Source of the DNA: Haematobia irritans
Lineage: Eukaryota; Arthropoda; Insecta; Diptera; Muscidae
Direction: 5' to 3'
Length of the DNA: 64,000 nucleotides
Assembly (NCBI RefSeq): GCF_050003625.1
Contig: NC_134400.1
Coordinates: 46,861,096-46,925,095 of the forward strand
Shown: one piece after another, positions 63,625-64,000 of the stretch
How positions within the stretch are numbered: position 1 is the first letter of the stretch
Layout of the letters: each line of letters begins with the position of its first letter
Notes under the pieces: generated by a model
What the model was told of the DNA's origin: nothing
Databases searched by the model: none
Seen by the model: only the letters and a program-made list of their open reading frames with translations
Position numbers and translations under genes: made by a program

Positions 63625-64000
63625 ATTTTAAAGAAATTTTCTTTGCGTAAATCAACGAAACAAATTCATAAATATAATGAAATGTCTAATTATACAATTG
63701 TTTTAATATTTAATTAGTTTTCAATAAAGCTATGCAACATTTCATACTATTACCGATTTTTTTTATTTTTTTATGTTAATGAAAAATTTCGTTGTTTCAA
63801 TTTTGAAGCAATTTTCCTTGTGTTTATCTAACCTAGATACGGTTTGTCTTAGCATCAGCTGTGAGCTAACCCAATGATGGAAATCTATTGTGGGTAGCGG
63901 GTGGTGGTGCGCCGAGTATATATGAGCTTTGGCCCATATGAACTTAATGCCGTTCTGATATTGTTAGTTTGTTTGCCATTGTCATTATTATTGGTACAAT
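63625..64000. other. Unassigned sequence
   Basis: AT-rich up to about 63830, then mixed composition. No gene or repeat recognised. Confidence 0.3.

Overview
This window is a transposon-dense, AT-rich stretch of an insect nuclear genome. The fly signals are: several families of short elements with TTATACCC-type ends, TATAAAGTATATATATTC-type cores and GTCCGTCTGTCC-type runs, as in brachyceran flies; mellifera-type and other mariners; a DD37E Tc1/mariner element; and a tRNA-derived SINE. A muscoid (calyptrate) fly, perhaps a muscid, is the best inference; species is not determinable from the sequence alone. No complete host gene is recognisable. At most three short coding-like pieces occur at 24.9-25.8 kb. 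No CRISPR, operon or true tRNA gene is present.

Layout. 0.9-4.5 kb: a family-A tandem-repeat element with a nested MITE (M1), then an inverted M copy (M2). 7.1-9.4 kb: a family-C element carrying a CACTGAAAA MITE. 11.7-16.8 kb: a MITE, two family-B elements and a SINE. 20.0-22.6 kb: family A, an M element and a LINE scrap. 22.8-26.8 kb: two near-identical hAT-type non-autonomous elements, each with a perfect 8-bp target duplication. 27.3-30.6 kb: a mariner split by a family-B element. 33.2-33.9 kb: a palindrome centred on (TA)n. 34.6-35.5 kb: a foldback MITE and a pogo-like MITE. 37.2-39.0 kb: family A. 40.7-42.5 kb: two CCCAGCAAAA elements and a SINE. 43.0-45.5 kb: an element filled with a 29-bp satellite. 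47.0-54.5 kb: a nest at least five, probably six, elements deep. 56.3-58.7 kb: a CCCAGCAAAA element and a TCGA-rich degenerate repeat block. 58.7-60.0 kb: a DD37E transposon with one nonsense codon. 60.0-63.1 kb: a 1.5-kb tandem duplication containing (TA)n and a SINE, then another CCCAGCAAAA element.

The most interesting system is the set of four families (A, B, C, E) of non-autonomous elements. They differ in sequence but share one architecture: a 5' hairpin starting TTATACCC, an internal tandem array, a family-specific subterminal inverted repeat, a GC-rich 3' palindrome, a CTTG end and insertion between T and T. That is the layout of Helentron-associated elements (HINEs, of which Drosophila DINE-1 is one). 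By direct counting the tandem monomer is exactly 153 bp in families A, B and E and about 153 bp in C. Because 153 is divisible by three, reading frames stay open across monomers as 51-residue repeats; whether this is selection, nucleosome-scale constraint or descent is open. Coordinates of element ends come from visible terminal repeats and target duplications where stated; otherwise they are approximate.
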